In this document: positions 1 to 5,685 of the stretch, piece by piece | How the letters are laid out: every line of letters starts with the position of its first letter | How positions within the stretch are numbered: position 1 is the first letter of the stretch | Origin: Bacillota bacterium | GTDB lineage: Bacteria > Bacillota_E > Symbiobacteriia > Symbiobacteriales > Symbiobacteriaceae | Direction: 5' to 3' | Length of the DNA stretch: 11,443 nucleotides | NCBI GenBank assembly: GCA_003242675.1 | Contig: QGVE01000089.1 | Span: forward strand, 1-11,443 | Made by a program: the position numbers and the translations under genes | The notes under the pieces: generated by a model | The model's database searches: none | Told to the model about the DNA's origin: nothing | Seen by the model: the letters and a program-made list of their open reading frames with translations, nothing else

Positions 1-107
1 AAGTTTGCTCGGCTCCTTGTCCGGAACTTCCGGCTCGCTCGGCTTACCCTCACTGCACTGTCCAGTTTTCAAGGTTCGAGGCTCCGCCGCCGCCGTCAGG
101 CGACAGC
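1..107 (-). promoter_or_regulatory. rRNA operon leader, running off the left edge
   Basis: This is the expected transcribed leader downstream of the promoter at 114-142, read leftwards. On the minus strand it carries GAACCTTGAAAACTGGACAG at about 59-78, which resembles the boxA-type antitermination element found before 16S and 23S genes in Bacillus-type rrn operons. A perfect 6-bp inverted repeat (CCGGAA/TTCCGG) lies close to the left edge. No mature rRNA sequence is visible, so the rRNA gene must start beyond position 1. A 16S gene is the likeliest neighbour because the leader has its own promoter, but a 23S gene cannot be excluded. Confidence 0.6.
61..78 (-). promoter_or_regulatory. boxA-like antiterminator element
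   Basis: The minus strand reads CGAACCTTGAAAACTGGA. In Bacillus rrn operons the NusB/NusE-binding boxA lies in a very similar CTTTGAAAACT context before 16S and in the 16S-23S spacer. The match is by recall of the family sequence, and the antitermination role is inferred. Confidence 0.5.
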
Positions 108-113
108 TTCACC

Positions 114-142
114 AGTTTAGCAATCTCTCGGCTCGGTGTCAA
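114..142 (-). promoter_or_regulatory. sigma-A promoter of the rRNA operon
   Basis: On the minus strand a perfect -35 box TTGACA (137-142) is followed, after exactly 17 nt, by a -10 box TAAACT (114-119, 4 of 6 to TATAAT). Transcription would start near position 107 and read leftwards into the boxA-like leader. It lies downstream of the last tRNA gene, so the rRNA genes can be driven independently of the tRNA promoter at 1450-1478. Confidence 0.7.
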
Positions 143-188
143 CTGGCCAACTGCTGCCAGATGGCCGTTTCCCCGGGCCGAGCGCGGA

Positions 189-212
189 CGAGGCCGCCAG
201 CGGGCGGCCTCG
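189..212 (-). terminator. GC-rich hairpin after tRNA-Asp
   Basis: A perfect 10-bp stem (189-198 with 203-212) with a 4-nt loop begins 7 nt past the tRNA-Asp CCA end on the minus strand. No T-tract follows, so it may be a weak terminator, a processing signal or a transcript stabiliser. It marks the end of the tRNA cluster just before the rRNA promoter. Confidence 0.4.
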
Positions 213-219
213 CCCTCGT

Positions 220-296
220 TGGCGGAGGCGACGGGATTCGAACCCGCGATCTCGGCCGTGACAGGGCCGCATGTTAGGCCTCTACACCACGCCTCC
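220..296 (-). tRNA. tRNA-Asp (GTC)
   Basis: Complete cloverleaf on the minus strand. The acceptor GGAGGCG pairs with CGCCTCC, D stem GTGT pairs with ACAT, and the anticodon stem CGGCC/GGCCG carries loop CTGTCAC. The T loop is TTCGAAT. Discriminator G73, as usual for tRNA-Asp, is followed by an encoded CCA. It is the last tRNA of the cluster before the rRNA promoter and reads GAC/GAU. Confidence 0.95.
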
Positions 297-315
297 ACAA
301 GATGAGGGTGAAACC

Positions 316-391
316 TGGTGCGCGGTAGAGGATTCGAACCTCTGACCTCATGAACGTCAATCATGCGCTCTCCCAACTGAGCTAACCGCGC
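316..391 (-). tRNA. tRNA-Val (GAC)
   Basis: Complete cloverleaf. The acceptor GCGCGGT pairs with ACCGCGC, D stem GCTC with GAGC, and the anticodon stem CATGA/TCATG carries loop TTGACGT, giving anticodon GAC. T arm AGAGG-TTCGAAT-CCTCT, discriminator A73 and encoded CCA. It reads GUC/GUU valine codons. Confidence 0.95.
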
Positions 392-400
392 ACGAGAAAA

Positions 401-422
401 CGGTGGCAACTGACTACCACCG
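401..422 (-). other. small hairpin with T-run between tRNA-Ala and tRNA-Val
   Basis: On the minus strand a 6-bp stem (CGGTGG/CCACCG) with a 10-nt loop is followed directly by TTTT. It lies in the 34-nt spacer between tRNA-Ala(GGC) and tRNA-Val(GAC). It could be a weak intrinsic terminator that lowers expression of the distal tRNAs, or a processing site. The stem is short, so this is tentative. Confidence 0.3.
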
Positions 423-425
423 CCC

Positions 426-501
<76 letters not shown>

Positions 502-507
502 ACGTGT

Positions 508-583
508 TGGAGCGGGTTACGAGACTCGAACTCGCGACCTCCACCTTGGCAAGGTGGCGCTCTACCAACTGAGCTAAACCCGC
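508..583 (-). tRNA. tRNA-Gly (GCC)
   Basis: Complete cloverleaf. The acceptor GCGGGTT pairs with AACCCGC, D stem GCTC with GAGC, and the anticodon stem CCACC/GGTGG carries loop TTGCCAA, anticodon GCC. T arm GCGAG-TTCGAGT-CTCGT, discriminator T73 and encoded CCA. It reads GGC/GGU codons. Confidence 0.95.
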
Positions 584-587
584 TTCT

Positions 588-662
588 TGGCTCCGGCAGT
601 AGGATTCGAACCTACAACCCTCCGGTTAACAGCCGGATGCTCTACCGTTGAGCTATGCCGGA
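588..662 (-). tRNA. tRNA-Asn (GTT)
   Basis: Complete cloverleaf. The acceptor TCCGGCA pairs with TGCCGGA, and the anticodon stem TCCGG/CCGGA carries loop CTGTTAA, anticodon GTT. T arm GTAGG-TTCGAAT-CCTAC, discriminator G73 and encoded CCA. The D loop is one base shorter than in its neighbours. Only 4 nt separate it from tRNA-Gly, so the two must be cut from one precursor. Confidence 0.95.
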
Positions 663-667
663 ATGAC

Positions 668-741
668 TGGTTGGGGATCTAGGATTCGAACCTAGACTAC
701 CTGATCCAGAGTCAGGCGGGCTACCGTTACCCCAATCCCCA
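668..741 (-). tRNA. tRNA-Gln (CTG)
   Basis: Complete cloverleaf. The acceptor TGGGGAT pairs with ATCCCCA, the D arm is short and G-rich, and the anticodon stem CCTGA/TCAGG carries loop CTCTGGA, anticodon CTG. T arm CTAGG-TTCGAAT-CCTAG, then A73 and CCA. It reads only CAG. A separate TTG isoacceptor must exist elsewhere to read CAA. Confidence 0.95.
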
Positions 742-750
742 GCGAGGCCC

Positions 751-842
<92 letters not shown>

Positions 843-845
843 AAG

Positions 846-894
846 TGACCCCAACGGGTTTCGAATCCGCGCCGCCGTGAGAGACGATGGGGCC
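846..894 (-). pseudogene. tRNA-Glu (CTC) pseudogene with an internal deletion
   Basis: On the minus strand the acceptor GGCCCCA still pairs with TGGGGTC and is followed by A73. The 5' side continues TCGTCT, as in tRNA-Glu genes, then jumps directly to CTCTCAC-GGCGG, which fits the anticodon loop (CTC) and 3' half of the anticodon stem. The D loop, 3' D strand and 5' anticodon strand are missing, about 25 nt, leaving 49 nt. The T arm is also damaged (GCGGA-TTCGAAA-CCCGT) and CTT replaces the CCA that every neighbour encodes. It cannot form a cloverleaf. A highly armless but working tRNA would be very unusual in bacteria, so a decayed gene is the better reading. Confidence 0.75.
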
Positions 895-900
895 AAAAAA
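895..900 (-). other. T6 tract after tRNA-Lys
   Basis: Six consecutive T on the minus strand directly follow the CCA of tRNA-Lys and directly precede the tRNA-Glu pseudogene. Behind the tRNA acceptor and T-arm helices it could favour pausing or partial termination. No dedicated hairpin precedes it, so no terminator is called. Confidence 0.3.
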
Positions 901-976
901 TGGTGGACCGCGTAGGACTCGAACCTACAACCGTCCGATTAAGAGTCGGATGCTCTACCAATTGAGCTAGCGGTCC
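901..976 (-). tRNA. tRNA-Lys (CTT)
   Basis: Complete cloverleaf. The acceptor GGACCGC pairs with GCGGTCC, D stem GCTC with GAGC, and the anticodon stem TCCGA/TCGGA carries loop CTCTTAA, anticodon CTT. T arm GTAGG-TTCGAGT-CCTAC, then A73 and CCA. It reads AAG only. Confidence 0.95.
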
Positions 977-983
977 GATAAGA

Positions 984-1012
984 AGTGTAGCAGGTCTTCG
1001 GGCCGTTGTGAA
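984..1012 (-). promoter_or_regulatory. possible internal promoter before tRNA-Lys
   Basis: On the minus strand TTCACA (1007-1012, 5 of 6 to TTGACA) lies exactly 17 nt before TACACT (984-989, 4 of 6 to TATAAT), a few bases upstream of tRNA-Lys. The same stretch holds a 7-bp inverted repeat (GGTCTTC at 993-999 with GAAGACC at 1010-1016), so it may instead be a processing hairpin. The spacing supports a promoter, but the evidence is moderate. Confidence 0.35.
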
Positions 1013-1021
1013 GACCCAAAT

Positions 1022-1112
<91 letters not shown>

Positions 1113-1118
1113 GGAATC

Positions 1119-1194
1119 TGGTGGAGCTAAGGGGACTCGAACCCCTGACCTCGTGAGTGCGATTCACGCGCTCTCCCAACTGAGCTATAGCCCC
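1119..1194 (-). tRNA. tRNA-Ala (CGC)
   Basis: Complete cloverleaf. The acceptor GGGGCTA pairs with TAGCTCC and keeps the G3-T70 alanine identity pair. The anticodon stem CGTGA/TCACG carries loop ATCGCAC, anticodon CGC. T arm AGGGG-TTCGAGT-CCCCT, then A73 and CCA. It reads GCG, the codon complement of the GGC isoacceptor in the same operon. Confidence 0.95.
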
Positions 1195-1268
1195 ACGTGG
1201 CCGGCCCGCCCAGCCGGAGGCCGCCGGCTTGCGCACCGGCAGGTTCCAGCCGGGCTTCCGGGCAGACA

Positions 1269-1300
1269 ACTTCGGAAGCGGCCTGCGCCGCTTCCGAAGT
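1269..1300 (-). other. perfect 14-bp hairpin between tRNA-fMet and tRNA-Ala
   Basis: Bases 1269-1282 pair perfectly with 1287-1300 around a 4-nt loop. The stem begins 14 nt past the tRNA-fMet CCA end in the 120-nt spacer, which is much longer than the other spacers of the cluster. No T-tract follows on the minus strand, so it is not a standard terminator. It could be an RNase III or other processing site, or an attenuator making fMet more abundant than the distal tRNAs. The rest of the spacer (1195-1268) is GC-rich with smaller stems, for example 1212-1217 with 1224-1229. Confidence 0.5.
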
Positions 1301-1314
1301 AAAGTTGTTCTCGT

Positions 1315-1390
<76 letters not shown>

Positions 1391-1449
1391 ATGTTCGTTT
1401 CCAGCCGGGACGGGCCGCTTCAGCCGTGGCCCGACCCTGCCACTCGTGT

Positions 1450-1478
1450 ATTGTAACAGCTTCCCCCGCGGCCGTCAA
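1450..1478 (-). promoter_or_regulatory. sigma-A promoter of the tRNA cluster
   Basis: On the minus strand TTGACG (1473-1478, 5 of 6 to TTGACA) is separated by exactly 17 nt from TACAAT (1450-1455, 5 of 6 to TATAAT). The predicted start is near 1443, about 50 nt before tRNA-fMet. It is the only strong promoter before the 11 intact tRNA genes, so the cluster is probably one transcript. Confidence 0.8.
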
Positions 1479-1545
1479 CAAGGGAATAGGTGGAATTCCT
1501 GTTGCAAAACGAATGAAAATTGGCTGTCGCCGCGGGGAAACGGCC

Positions 1546-1588
1546 GGGCGGATCCCTGCGCGTGCTGTACCGTGCAGCGGATCCGCCC
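1546..1588 (-). terminator. hairpin downstream of pepF
   Basis: A perfect 10-bp stem (GGGCGGATCC at 1546-1555 with GGATCCGCCC at 1579-1588) is extended inward by about seven more pairs, including one wobble. It lies 70 nt past the pepF stop on the minus strand and is followed by CGGCCGTTTCCCC, a poor T-tract. It is the likely end of the pepF transcript, ahead of the tRNA promoter that starts about 70 nt further on. Confidence 0.5.
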
Positions 1589-1657
1589 CGGCCTTCCGCA
1601 TCGACACGCGGCGCTCGCCGCCTGAACAAGGCTGCGGCGGGCTCACCCGCGCGCCGC

Positions 1658-3454
1658 TCAGAAGCTCTGCTCCAGCTCGTCCACCAGCGAACCGACGAAG
1701 GCGACCGCGGCGCGGATCGGCTCGGGCGAGGAAAGGTCGACCCCCGCCATCTTCGCCAGGTCGAGCGGCTTCAGCGTGCCGCCGGCCTTCAGCACCTTCA
1801 GCCAGCGCCCGACGGCTGGCTGCCCCTCTTCCCGAATGGCCTGCGCGGCGGCGGTCGAGATCGTCAGGCCGGCCGAGTACGTGTACGGGTACAGCCCCAT
1901 GTAGTAGTGCGGCTGCCGCATCCAGGTCAGCTTCGCGTCGTCGTCGATCTCGACCTCGCCGCCCCAGAACTCTTCCAGAATGGCGCCCTTCGTCTCGGAC
2001 AGCGTGACCGCGGTGATCGGCTTGCCTTCCTCGGCCAGGGCGTAGATCCGCCGCTGCAGCTCGCCCTCCAGCAGGTGGCGCACGAAGTTGTGATGGTACG
2101 TCGCGAGCAGCTGCATGATCACCCACCGGCGCATGCGGGTGTCCTGCGTGCCGCGCAGGATGTGCTGCGCGACCAGCAGCTCGTTCATCGTGGACGGCGC
2201 CTCAATGAAGAACGTCGACGGCCGGAAGTTCAGGAACGACTGGTTGCGCTGGGCCAGGGTCAGGTGGCAGGCGTGCCCCAGCTCGTGCGCCAGCGTCATC
2301 ACGTTGCGCATGGTGCCCGTCCAGGTGATCAGGATGTACGGGTGGGCGCCGTACGGCGACGAGCAGAAGGCTCCGGTCGACTTGCCGACGTTGTCGCACC
2401 AGTCGATCCAGCGGTCCGTCAGGGCCGTGCGCACGATCTCAATGTACTCCGGGCCCATCACGGCGAGCCCGTCGAGCAGGATCTGCCGCCCCTCGTCGAA
2501 GCTGACCTGCGGGTCGTACTCGGGGTCCAGCGGTGCCTCGATGTCGCAGTAGTACAGCCGGTCCAGCCCCAACACCCGCCGCCGCAGCCGGGCGTACCGG
2601 CGCATGTGCGGGGCAAGCTCGGACCGGATGACGTCGAGGAGATTGTGGTAGACCTCAATCGGGACCTCCTGCGGATGGAGCAGCATGTGCGTCGCGGACG
2701 CAAAGCCCCGGAGCCGCGCCAGGACCACGTTCTTCTTGACCTCGGTGGCAAAGGTCGCGGCCAGGGTATGCTGGTAACGCCTGAGGCCGGCGGAGAAGCT
2801 GCGGAAGGCCGCACGCCGGACCGCCGCGTCCGCGCAGCGCTCCAGCCGCCCCTCGTACCCGGCGAAGGTCACCGGGATCTCCTCGCCGTCCACCTTGATG
2901 GGGTCGAACCGCATGTCGCCGGCCTTCACCTGGGTGTAGATGGCGTACGGCGCACCCGTGACCTCGCTGAGCGCCGCGAGCACCTTCTCGGTTTCCGGGT
3001 GCAGGGTGTGGGGCCGCATGGCCAGGACCTGCTCCAGCCAGCGCCGGAACGGCGCCAGGCCCGGCTCCTCGGCCAGGTACCGCTCCACCGTCCCCTCGGG
3101 CAGGGCCAGCAGCTCGCTCTGCACGAAGGAGAGGGTGGCGCCCATCTGCGCCATCAGGGCCTGCGCCTTCGCGCGCACCGCCTGGTTCTCCGGGTCCGAG
3201 CCGTCCGAAGAAAAGCGCAGGGTCGCGTAGATGCCCGCCCGCGCCAGCCGCTCCCGGAGCTGCTCGTACTCCTGGAGACAGGCCAGGAGCACGCCGGCGC
3301 CCTCGCCCAGGCGGCCCCGGAACTGGGTCACCCGGGATGCGGCCGCGCGGATCTCCTCCAGCTCCCGCTCCCAGTCCGCCTGCGTGGGGTACAGATCCTC
3401 CAGACGCCAGGTCTGCTCGACCGGCACCTCCGCCCTTGTCAGCTGCCTCGTCAC
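1658..3454 (-). CDS. pepF: Oligoendopeptidase F (M3 family zinc metallopeptidase)
   Basis: A 598-residue cytoplasmic peptidase with no signal peptide, expected to cut short oligopeptides during peptide turnover. The zinc site is visible as H390-E-L-G-H394, with a second glutamate ligand E418 in an IEAPST segment 24 residues after H394, the spacing of M3 gluzincins. A helical N-terminal region (about 1-190) precedes the catalytic part (about 200-580), and PHYYMGLYPYTYS near 525-540 is a typical PepF active-site segment. The length matches PepF (about 600). The GTG start is chosen because AAAGGAG lies about 11 nt upstream. An ATG 10 nt further up is out of frame and too close to the ribosome site. 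It stands alone on the minus strand, divergent from the glycosyltransferase gene, and no clear promoter is visible in the 155-nt gap. Confidence 0.93.
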   Translation of the reverse strand: MTRQLTRAEVPVEQTWRLEDLYPTQADWERELEEIRAAASRVTQFRGRLGEGAGVLLACLQEYEQLRERLARAGIYATLRFSSDGSDPENQAVRAKAQALMAQMGATLSFVQSELLALPEGTVERYLAEEPGLAPFRRWLEQVLAMRPHTLHPETEKVLAALSEVTGAPYAIYTQVKAGDMRFDPIKVDGEEIPVTFAGYEGRLERCADAAVRRAAFRSFSAGLRRYQHTLAATFATEVKKNVVLARLRGFASATHMLLHPQEVPIEVYHNLLDVIRSELAPHMRRYARLRRRVLGLDRLYYCDIEAPLDPEYDPQVSFDEGRQILLDGLAVMGPEYIEIVRTALTDRWIDWCDNVGKSTGAFCSSPYGAHPYILITWTGTMRNVMTLAHELGHACHLTLAQRNQSFLNFRPSTFFIEAPSTMNELLVAQHILRGTQDTRMRRWVIMQLLATYHHNFVRHLLEGELQRRIYALAEEGKPITAVTLSETKGAILEEFWGGEVEIDDDAKLTWMRQPHYYMGLYPYTYSAGLTISTAAAQAIREEGQPAVGRWLKVLKAGGTLKPLDLAKMAGVDLSSPEPIRAAVAFVGSLVDELEQSF

Positions 3455-3609
3455 CGCTGCTCATGCTCCTTTCTGTGTGAGGTTGCGGCCTCCTGTCACC
3501 CTTTTCGCCGCGCGCCGCGGCGCCACCTGCGCCCCGCTCGCAGGACCGGGCAGCGGGGCAGGCGAACTATTGAGGATCGCTCCGTTATGACCGTTTCGGA
3601 GGTGGCCCC

Positions 3610-4692
3610 GTGCCTGTGCGTGTCCTGGTTCTCTCCGCCGACTTCGGTGCCGGCCACCAGGCCGCGGCCCAGGCAATCGCTGCCGCGTGCCGCAGCCTGT
3701 CGGCGGACTGCGACGCCGTCGTCGTCCAGTGCCACAGCCCGCTCCTGGGGCTGATCCGGCGCGCGTACCTCTGGCAGATCCGGCACACCCCGGACCTGTA
3801 CCGGCGGCTCTACCGCCTGCCCCCGGCCCGGCCGCTGCGCTGGCTGGTCATCCGGGTGCTCGGCCGGCCCGTCCGGCGGGCCTTGGACGCACACACCCCG
3901 GACGTCGTCGTCGGCACCCACCCGTTTCCCGCCGGCGCCGCGCTGCATTTGCTGAAGCGGCGCGGCCGGCGGGCGGTCCCCGTGGCGATGGCCTTGACGG
4001 ATTTCGCCCCCCACGGCTTCTGGATCTGGCCCGGCGTGGCCCGCTACTTCGCCGCGTCGCCCGAGGCGGCCCGGGAGCTGATCCGCCGGGGGGCCGACCC
4101 CGCGGCCGTCCGGTCCACGGGTATCCCGGTCCGCCCGGCCCTGGCGGAGGCCAGCCGCGCCCCGTCGGAAGGCGTGCGGCGGGTGCTCGTCATCGGCGGC
4201 GGCCTGGGCCTGGGCCCCATCGCCGACGCCGTGGCCGCGCTCCTGCGGCTGCCGCACCCCGACCTGCGGGTGACCGTGATCTGCGGGCGGAACGAGTCGC
4301 TGCTCGCCCGGATCCGCCGGCACCACGGCGGGGACCCCCGCCTCTGCGCCCTCGGCTTCACGGTGGACGTCCCGGGACACATGCGCACGGCCGATCTCCT
4401 GGTGACCAAGCCCGGCGGCATCACCTGCGCCGAGGCCCTGGCGCTGGGCCTGCCGATGCTCCTCCTCGACCCCCTCCCGGGCCCCGAGGAGGAGAACGCC
4501 GCCTACCTGGCCGGCACGGGCGCCGCCCGGATCGTGGGGGCGGGGCACGTAGCGGAGGCCGCGGAGGAGCTGCTGTTCCGCCACCCGGAGCAGCTTGAAG
4601 CCATGGCGGCGGCGGCCCTGCGGGCCGGCTCTCCTCGCTCGGCCCTCACGATCGCGGCCGAGGTCCTGGCGCTGGCGGGCGCGGCGCGGTGA
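3610..4692 (+). CDS. GT28 / MGDG-synthase family glycosyltransferase (UgtP-like)
   Basis: A 360-residue protein that probably transfers a sugar from a UDP-sugar to diacylglycerol at the inner face of the membrane, making glycolipid. The N-terminal half opens with a beta strand and S9-A-D-F-G-A-G-H16, followed by QAAAQAI. This glycine/histidine loop is typical of MGDG synthase and UgtP proteins. A second Rossmann fold starts near VLVIGGGLG (192-200), and the donor-site motif KPGGITCAEALALGLP begins at K267, as in MurG-type GT28 enzymes. No membrane span is obvious, which fits peripheral attachment. The GTG start follows GGAGGTGG with 6 nt spacing. The sugar and acceptor cannot be read from sequence. 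UgtP-like lipid glycosylation is more likely than MurG, whose N-terminal loop differs. It ends 85 nt before pstS. Confidence 0.8.
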   Translation: MPVRVLVLSADFGAGHQAAAQAIAAACRSLSADCDAVVVQCHSPLLGLIRRAYLWQIRHTPDLYRRLYRLPPARPLRWLVIRVLGRPVRRALDAHTPDVVVGTHPFPAGAALHLLKRRGRRAVPVAMALTDFAPHGFWIWPGVARYFAASPEAARELIRRGADPAAVRSTGIPVRPALAEASRAPSEGVRRVLVIGGGLGLGPIADAVAALLRLPHPDLRVTVICGRNESLLARIRRHHGGDPRLCALGFTVDVPGHMRTADLLVTKPGGITCAEALALGLPMLLLDPLPGPEEENAAYLAGTGAARIVGAGHVAEAAEELLFRHPEQLEAMAAAALRAGSPRSALTIAAEVLALAGAAR

Positions 4693-4703
4693 AAACGCGG
4701 GGA

Positions 4704-4748
4704 TAAACCCTTCATCTTAACCAAACCTTAATATCGATACGCTACAGT
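4704..4748 (+). promoter_or_regulatory. PhoP box and promoter of the pst-pho operon
   Basis: Two direct hexamers, TTAACC (4717-4722) and TTAATA (4728-4733), are separated by 5 nt, the 11-nt phasing of Bacillus PhoP boxes (TTAACA-type repeats). A weaker third element, TAAACC, lies at 4704-4709. A -10-like TACAGT (4743-4748) follows, but no -35 box stands at the proper distance, as expected for an activator-dependent promoter. The sequence is markedly AT-rich for this window. It lies directly before pstS and would make the operon phosphate-starvation inducible and self-activating. Confidence 0.6.
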
Positions 4749-4777
4749 GAAGGTGGCATGTCAACGCAGGGGAAAGG

Positions 4778-5647
4778 GTGACGAAAGACCCCATGGCTGT
4801 GCCTCGCAGTCGCCCGCTGACGGCCGTCCTGCTCCTGGCCGCGCTGGTCCTCGCCGGCTGCGGCAGCCGCCCAAAGGCCGACCCCAACGATCCCCTCTCG
4901 GGCACCATCACGGCCAGCGGCTCGACCGCCCTCCTGCCGCTCGCCTCGCTGGCGGCGGAGATCTTCATGGAGGAGCACCTGAACGTGACCGTGAGCGTCA
5001 GCGGGGGCGGTTCGTATAACGGCCTGCAGCAGGTGGCCAGCGGCGCCGTGGACATCGGCAACTCCGACATCCCGGCGACGGGAGAGCTCGCCGAGGTGCT
5101 GGTGGAGCACCGGGTGGCCATCTCCCCGTTCGTCATCATCGTGCACCCGGAGAATCCGGTGGACGGCCTGACGATGGATCAGCTGGCCCGGATCTTCCGG
5201 GGCGAGATCACCAACTGGCGGGAGGTCGGCGGCCCCGACCTGGAGGTGGTGGTCGTCAGCCGGCCGCAGTCGTCGGGCTCCCGGGCGACCATCGTGGAGA
5301 AGGTGCTGGGCGGCAAGGGCGACATCACGCCCCAGGCCCTGGTGCAGGACTCCAACGGCAAGGTCGTGACCACCGTGCAGTATACCCCCGGGGCCATCGG
5401 CTACGTCGACGCGTCCTACTTCCGGCCGTCGAAGGTGAAGGCCCTCGCCCTGGACGGCGTCACCTACTCCCCGGAGGCCGTGATGGACGGCCGCTGGCCG
5501 CTCTGGACGTACGGCTACATGTACACCCGGGGCGAGCCGGCGGGGCTCACGCGCGCCTTCCTGGACTTTGTGCTGAGTCCCGCGTTCCAGGAGGAGTACG
5601 TGCGTGAGCTCGGCTTCGTGCCGATCACCCACGAAATCCCCCGGTGA
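4778..5647 (+). CDS. pstS: Phosphate ABC transporter substrate-binding lipoprotein PstS
   Basis: A 289-residue phosphate-binding lipoprotein that feeds inorganic phosphate to PstCA at the outer face of the membrane. A lipoprotein signal peptide is clear: basic residues at 10-12, a hydrophobic run at 14-26, and a lipobox LAGC with the acylated Cys at 28. Phosphate-binding loops are recognisable at S47-G-S-T50, at SGGGSYNG, at IGNSDIP and at RPQSSGSR. The GTG start at 4778 has AGGGG five nt upstream. An in-frame ATG at 4793 would also keep the signal peptide. It is first in the operon, just after the PhoP box. Its stop codon lies 38 nt before the preferred start of the regulator gene. Confidence 0.95.
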   Translation: MTKDPMAVPRSRPLTAVLLLAALVLAGCGSRPKADPNDPLSGTITASGSTALLPLASLAAEIFMEEHLNVTVSVSGGGSYNGLQQVASGAVDIGNSDIPATGELAEVLVEHRVAISPFVIIVHPENPVDGLTMDQLARIFRGEITNWREVGGPDLEVVVVSRPQSSGSRATIVEKVLGGKGDITPQALVQDSNGKVVTTVQYTPGAIGYVDASYFRPSKVKALALDGVTYSPEAVMDGRWPLWTYGYMYTRGEPAGLTRAFLDFVLSPAFQEEYVRELGFVPITHEIPR

Positions 5648-5685
5648 CGGCCCCCGCGGTCCACTTGCGTCGGAGGTGTGATTCG

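Noticed and set aside
3462..3464. ATG just upstream of the pepF GTG start
   Set aside because: It is in a different frame and only one base from the AAAGGAG ribosome site, so it cannot start pepF.
3455..3609. Divergent promoters between pepF and the glycosyltransferase gene
   Set aside because: I found no pair of -35 and -10 boxes with acceptable match and spacing on either strand, so no promoter is called, although at least one must act there or nearby.
1520..3754. A 744-codon open frame on the plus strand opposite pepF
   Set aside because: It lies antisense to a clear M3 peptidase, and its translation is a low-complexity mix rich in R, H, Q, V and L with no motif. This is a typical shadow frame of a high-GC gene.
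5644..5685. GTG start of the response regulator overlapping the pstS stop
   Set aside because: It lacks a convincing ribosome site, while the TTG at 5686 has GGAGGT at 8 nt and gives the standard receiver N-terminus. It is kept only as an alternative.
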